A stretch of 64,000 bases of DNA from Acanthosepion esculentum (lineage: Eukaryota; Mollusca; Cephalopoda; Sepiida; Sepiidae): positions 7,475,501 through 7,539,500 of the forward strand of contig CAXIWW010000817.1 of NCBI GenBank assembly GCA_964036315.1, read 5' to 3'. A model generated the notes under the pieces. It saw only the letters and a list, made by a program, of their open reading frames with translations, had not been told where the DNA came from and ran no database searches. Position numbers and translations under genes: made by a program. Of this stretch, positions 59,453 to 64,000 are shown one piece after another. Each line of letters begins with the position of its first letter. The stretch's first letter is position 1.

Positions 59453-61705
59453 TGTCAAAAAAACTTTTGTAATTATGGATAAATCCCTGTATACACAGAC
59501 AAATCAAATAATTGCACACAATTTGATACCCATTTTGAAAATATTTCTTTTACTGGAAAAAAGTTATAAACAAGTGAAATATGACTGGTTTTCCCAGTTT
59601 AGGGCCGCCTGACAATTTCCGCAAATGAGCTAACACAAGTCCCCATACCGTTGAATTTCGCCTCGACTCTATTCAACGTGTCGAAAAACTTTTGTAATTA
59701 TGGATAAGGTAAGAAATTCTCGACAATTGGACGCCAATATTTTGTGGATTCGATAGAAAGGAAAAATTAGAAATGCAGTCTTATTGTGCACACTGGAATT
59801 CGGACGCTGTAAATTGTCAGACGACATACGGCGCACATGGTGAAAGCTGTCCTTTTTACTATCTGAGCAAATGAAAAATCCCTGTAAACATAGACAAATC
59901 AAATAATTGTACACAATTTTATACCCATTTTGAAAATATTTCTTTTACTGGAAAAAAGTTATAAACAAGTGAAATATGACTGATTTCCCAGTTTAGGGCC
60001 GCATGACAATTTCCCCATATAAGCTAATACAAGTCCCCAAACCGTAGAATTTCGCCTCGACTCTATTCAACGTGTCGAAAAACTTTTGTAATTATGGATA
60101 AGGTAAGAAATTCCCGACAATTGGAAACCAATATTTTGTGGATTCGATAAAATGGAAAAATTAGAAATGCAGTCTTATTGTGCACACTGGAATTCGGACG
60201 CTGTAAATTGTCTGACGATTACCGCGCACATGCTGAAAGCTGTACTTTTTGCTATCTGAGTAAATGAAAAATCCCTGTATACATAGACAAATCAAATAAT
60301 TGCACACAATTTGATACCCATTTTGAAAATAATTCTTTTACTGGAAAAAGTTTATAAATAAGTGAAATATGACTGATTTCCCAGTTTAGTGACGCATGAA
60401 AATTTGCGCAAATGAGATGACACAAGTCCCCATACCGTTGAATTTGGCCTCGAATCTATACAAAGTGTCGAAAAAACTTTTGTAATGATGGATAAGGCAA
60501 GAAATTCACGACAATTTGACAATAATATTTTGTGGATTCGATAAAATGAAAAATTAGAAATGCAGTTTTATTGTGCACACTGGAATTCGGACGCTGTAAA
60601 TTGTCAGACGACCTACCGCGCACATGGTGAAAGCTGTACTTTTTAAAATCTGACCAAATGAAAAATCCCCGTAAATATAGACCAACCAAATAATTGCACA
60701 CAATGTGATACCCATTTTGAAAATATTTCTTTTACTTGATAAAAGTTATAAACAAGTGAAATATGACTGATTTCCCAGTTTAGGGCCGCATGAGAATTTC
60801 CGCAAATGAGCTAACACAATTCCCCATAACGTTGAATTTCGCCTCGACTTTATTCAATGTGTCGAAAAAACTTGTGTAATCATGGATGAGGCAAGAAATT
60901 CCCGACAATTGGAAAACAATATTTTGTGGATTCTTTAAAAAGGAAAAATTAGAAATGCAGTCTTATTGTTCACACTGGAATTCGGAAACTGTAAATTGTC
61001 AGACGACATACCGCGCACCTGGTGAAAGCTGTCCTTTTTACTATCTGACCAAATAAAAAATCCCTGCATACATAGACCAATCAAATAATTGCACACCATT
61101 TGATATTCATTTTGAAAATATTTTATTTTACTGGAAAAAAGTTATGAACAAGTGGATATGACTGATTTCCCAGTTTAGGGCCGCATGACAATTTCCGCAA
61201 ATGAGCTAACACAGGTCCCCATACCGTTGAATTACGCCTCGACTCTATTCAAGATGTCGAAAAAACTTCTTTAATTAGGGATAAGGTAAGAATTTCCCGA
61301 CAATTGGACAGCAATATTTTGTGGATTCTATAAAGGGGAAAAATTAGAAATGCAGTCTTATTGTGCACACTGGAATTCGGGCGCTGTAAATTGTCAGACG
61401 ACATACCGCGCACATGGTGAAAGCTGTACTTTTTGCTATCTGAGCAAATGAAAAATCCCTGTAAACATAGACAAATCAAATAATTGCACACAATTTGATA
61501 CCCATTTTGAAAATATTTCTTTAATGGAAAAAGTTATAAACAAGTGAAATATGACTGATTTCCCTGTTTAGGGATTCATAACAATTTCCGTAAATGAGCT
61601 AACACAAGCCCCATACCGTTGAATTTCGGCTCCACTCTATTCAAGGTGTCGAAAAACGTTTGAACTTATGGATAATGTAAGAAATTCCCGACAATTGGAC
61701 ACCAA
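59453..61705 (-). repeat. Family D ~394-bp satellite, right array, inverted, about 5.7 copies
   Basis: These are the same monomers as 29262-30834 but on the opposite strand, with GGTGAAAGCTG (or a close variant) near 59840, 60233, 60627, 61022 and 61417, spacings of 393-395 bp. The first monomer next to family B is internally deleted: after TTATGGATAA (to 59482) it jumps directly to ATCCCTGTATACACAG, omitting about 170 bp present in all later copies. The last monomer ends in GACAATTGGACACCAA, where family C takes over at the same base as in the left arm. Confidence 0.92.
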
Positions 61706-61712
61706 CAGATCA
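61691..61712 (-). other. C/D boundary, right arm (inverted counterpart of 29257-29282)
   Basis: The sequence ACAATTGGACACCAACAGAT joins D to C. Read on the minus strand it is ATCTGTTGGTGTCCAATTGT, the same join as in the left arm. In both arms the C monomer next to the join has a type 1 head (CTGATCTGTTGG) placed after another type 1 monomer, an order not normal for the trimer. Sharing that oddity argues for one original join. Confidence 0.85.
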
Positions 61713-64000
61713 GAGGCCATGCTGTTGGAGGTAGTCTAACATCTTACATTAGACGCTCAAATATGGACGGGAAACCAACAGATCAGAGGCCATGCTGCTG
61801 GACGTAGTTTATCTTTTTACATTAGACGCTCAAATATGCACCAGAAACCAACAGATCAGAATCATGGCTGCTGGACGTAGTGTATCATCTTACACAAGGC
61901 GCTCAAATATGGACCGGAAGCTAACAGGTCAGAGGCCATGCTGCTGGACGTAGTCTAAGATCTTACATTGGAGGCTCAAATATGGACCGGAAACCAACAG
62001 AACAAAGGCCATGCTGCTGGACGTAGTTGATCTTTTTACATTAGACGCTCAAATATGCACGAGAAACCAAGAGACCAGAATCATGGCTGCTGGACGTGGT
62101 GTATCATTTTACACAAACGCTCAAATATCGAACGAAAGCCAACTGGTCAGAGGCCATGCTGCTGGTCGTAGTCAAAAATATTACATTAGACACTCAAATA
62201 TGGACCAGAAACCAATAGATCAGAGGCCATGCTGCTGGTGGTAGGTTATCTTTTTACATTAGACGCTCAAATATGCACCATAAACCAAGAAATCACAAAC
62301 AGGGCTACTGGACGTAGTGTATCATCTTACACAAGACGCTCAAATATGAAGCGTAAGACAACAGGTCAGAGGCCATGCTACTCGACGTAGTCTAACATCT
62401 TACATTAGACGCTTAAATGTTGACCGGAAACCAACAGATCAGAGGCCATGCTGCTGGACGTAGTTTATCTTTTTACATTAGACGCTCAAGTATGCAACAG
62501 AAACCAAGAGATCAGAATCATGGCTGCTGGACGTAGTGTATCATCTTACACAAGACGCTCAAATATGGACCGGAAGCCAACAGGTCAGAGGACATGCTGC
62601 TGGATGTAGTCTAAAATCTTATATTAGACGCACAAATATGGACCGGAATCCAACAGATCATAGGCCATGCTGCGAGACGTAGTTTATGTTTTTACATTAG
62701 ACGCTCAAATATGCACCAGAAACCAAGAGATCAGAAGCAGGGCTGCCCGGACGTAGTGTATCATCTTACACAAGACGCTCAGATATGGACCTGAAGCCAA
62801 CAGGTCAGAGGCAATGCGGCTGGACGTAGTCTAAAATCTTACATTGGACGCTCAAATATGGACCGGAATCCAACAGATCAGAGGCCATGCTGCTGGAGGT
62901 AGTTTATCTTTTTACATTAGACGTTCAAATATTGATAAAAAAACAAGAGATCAGTATCATGGCTGCTGGACGTAGTGTATCATCTTACACAAGACGCTCA
63001 AATATGGAAGGGAATCCAAGAGGTCAGAGGCCATGCTGCTGGGCGTAGTCTAAAATCTTACATTAGAGGCTCAAATATGGACCGGAAACCAACAGATCAG
63101 AGGCCATGCTGCTGGACGTAGTTTATCTTTTACATTAGACGGTCAAATATGCACCAGAAACCAAGAGATCAGAAACAGGGCTGCTGGACGTAGTGTATCA
63201 TCTTACCCTAGACGCTCAAATATGGACCGGAAACCAACAGGTCAGAGTCCATGCTGCTGGTCGTAGTCTACAATCTTACATTAGAGTCTCAAATATGGAC
63301 GGTAAACCAACAGATCAGAGGCCATGCTGTTGGACGTACTTTATCTTTTTACATTAGACGCTCAAATATGCACCAGAAACCAAGAGGTCAGAAACAGGGC
63401 TGCTGGACGTAGTGTATCATCTTACACAAGATGCTCAAATATGGACCGGAAGCCAGCAGGTCAGAGGCTATGCTGCTGGACGTAGTCTAAAATCTTATAT
63501 TAGACGCTCAAATATGGACCGGAAAACAACAGATCAGAGGCCATGCTGCTGGACGTAGTATATCTTTTTACATTATACGCTCAAATATGCACAAGATACC
63601 AAGAGATCAGAAACAGGGCTGCTGGACGTAGTGTATCATCTTACACAAGACGCTCAAATATGGACCTGAAGCAAACGGGTCAGAGGCAATGCGGCTGGAC
63701 GTAGTCTAAAATCTTACATTGGACGCTCAAATATGGACCGGAATCCAACAGATCAGAGGCAATGCTGCTGGACATGGTTTATCTTTTTACATTAGACGCT
63801 CAAATATGCATCAGAAACAAGAGATCAGTATCATGGCTGCTGGACGTAGTGTATCATCTTACACAAGACGGTCAAATATTGACCGGAAGCCAAGAGGTCA
63901 GAGGCCATGCTGCTTGGCGTAGTCTAATATCTTACATTAGACGCTCAAATATGGACCGGAATCCAACAGATCAGAGGCCATGCTGCTGGACGTAGTTTAT
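61706..64000 (-). repeat. Family C ~73-bp satellite, inverted, running off the window
   Basis: About 31 C monomers lie in the opposite orientation to 18307-29261, with the same three types in trimer order; examples are AGTTTATCTTTTTACATTAG, AGTGTATCATCTTACACAAG and AGTCTAAAATCTTACATTAG. Stretches near 62800-62960 and 63660-63840 resemble each other closely (GAGGCAATGCGGCTGGACG in both), a duplication with ~0.86-kb spacing. The array continues past the end of the window. No other feature is visible. Confidence 0.94.

Overview
This window is eukaryotic satellite DNA from end to end. It looks like heterochromatin of an animal genome (arthropod-like is a guess; the species cannot be named from the sequence). 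I found no gene, tRNA, rRNA, CRISPR array or recognisable transposon coding region. Many long open frames exist, but they follow from repeat composition and period.

Four unrelated tandem-repeat families make up essentially all 64 kb. Family A has a 60-bp monomer and fills about 15.4 kb. Family B is GC/G-rich, alternates short (~31 bp) and long (~43 bp) monomers that differ by a ~12-bp segment, and fills about 31.5 kb. Family C has a ~73-bp monomer organised as a three-type ~219-bp higher-order repeat, about 13.3 kb. Family D is an AT-rich ~394-bp monomer, about 3.8 kb.

Layout, with orientation relative to the first copy of each family: A+ (1-2013), B+ (2014-12476), A+ (12477-18306), C+ (18307-29261), D+ (29262-30834), A- (30835-31549), A+ (31550-38404), B+ (38405-59452), D- (59453-61705), C- (61706-64000, runs off the end). 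The right third mirrors the C-D segment on the left, and the C/D boundary falls at the same base in both arms. The simplest reading is one ancestral C-D junction now present as an inverted duplication around a ~28.6-kb A/B core.

Each block also carries larger duplications: ~1.86-kb units in the first B block (about 4.5 copies), a ~6.95-kb tandem duplication in the second B block, 1,750-bp duplicates in C, and 1,108-bp and 2,208-bp period duplicates in A. These fit repeated unequal exchange or amplification. Boundary structures worth attention are a foldback motif where D meets inverted A (30828-30849), a 36-bp direct repeat of A flanking the first B block exactly 10,500 bp apart, and differently deleted D monomers at the outer edges of both D arrays. 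All comparisons were made by eye, so copy numbers and boundaries are approximate to a few bases unless exact positions are given.
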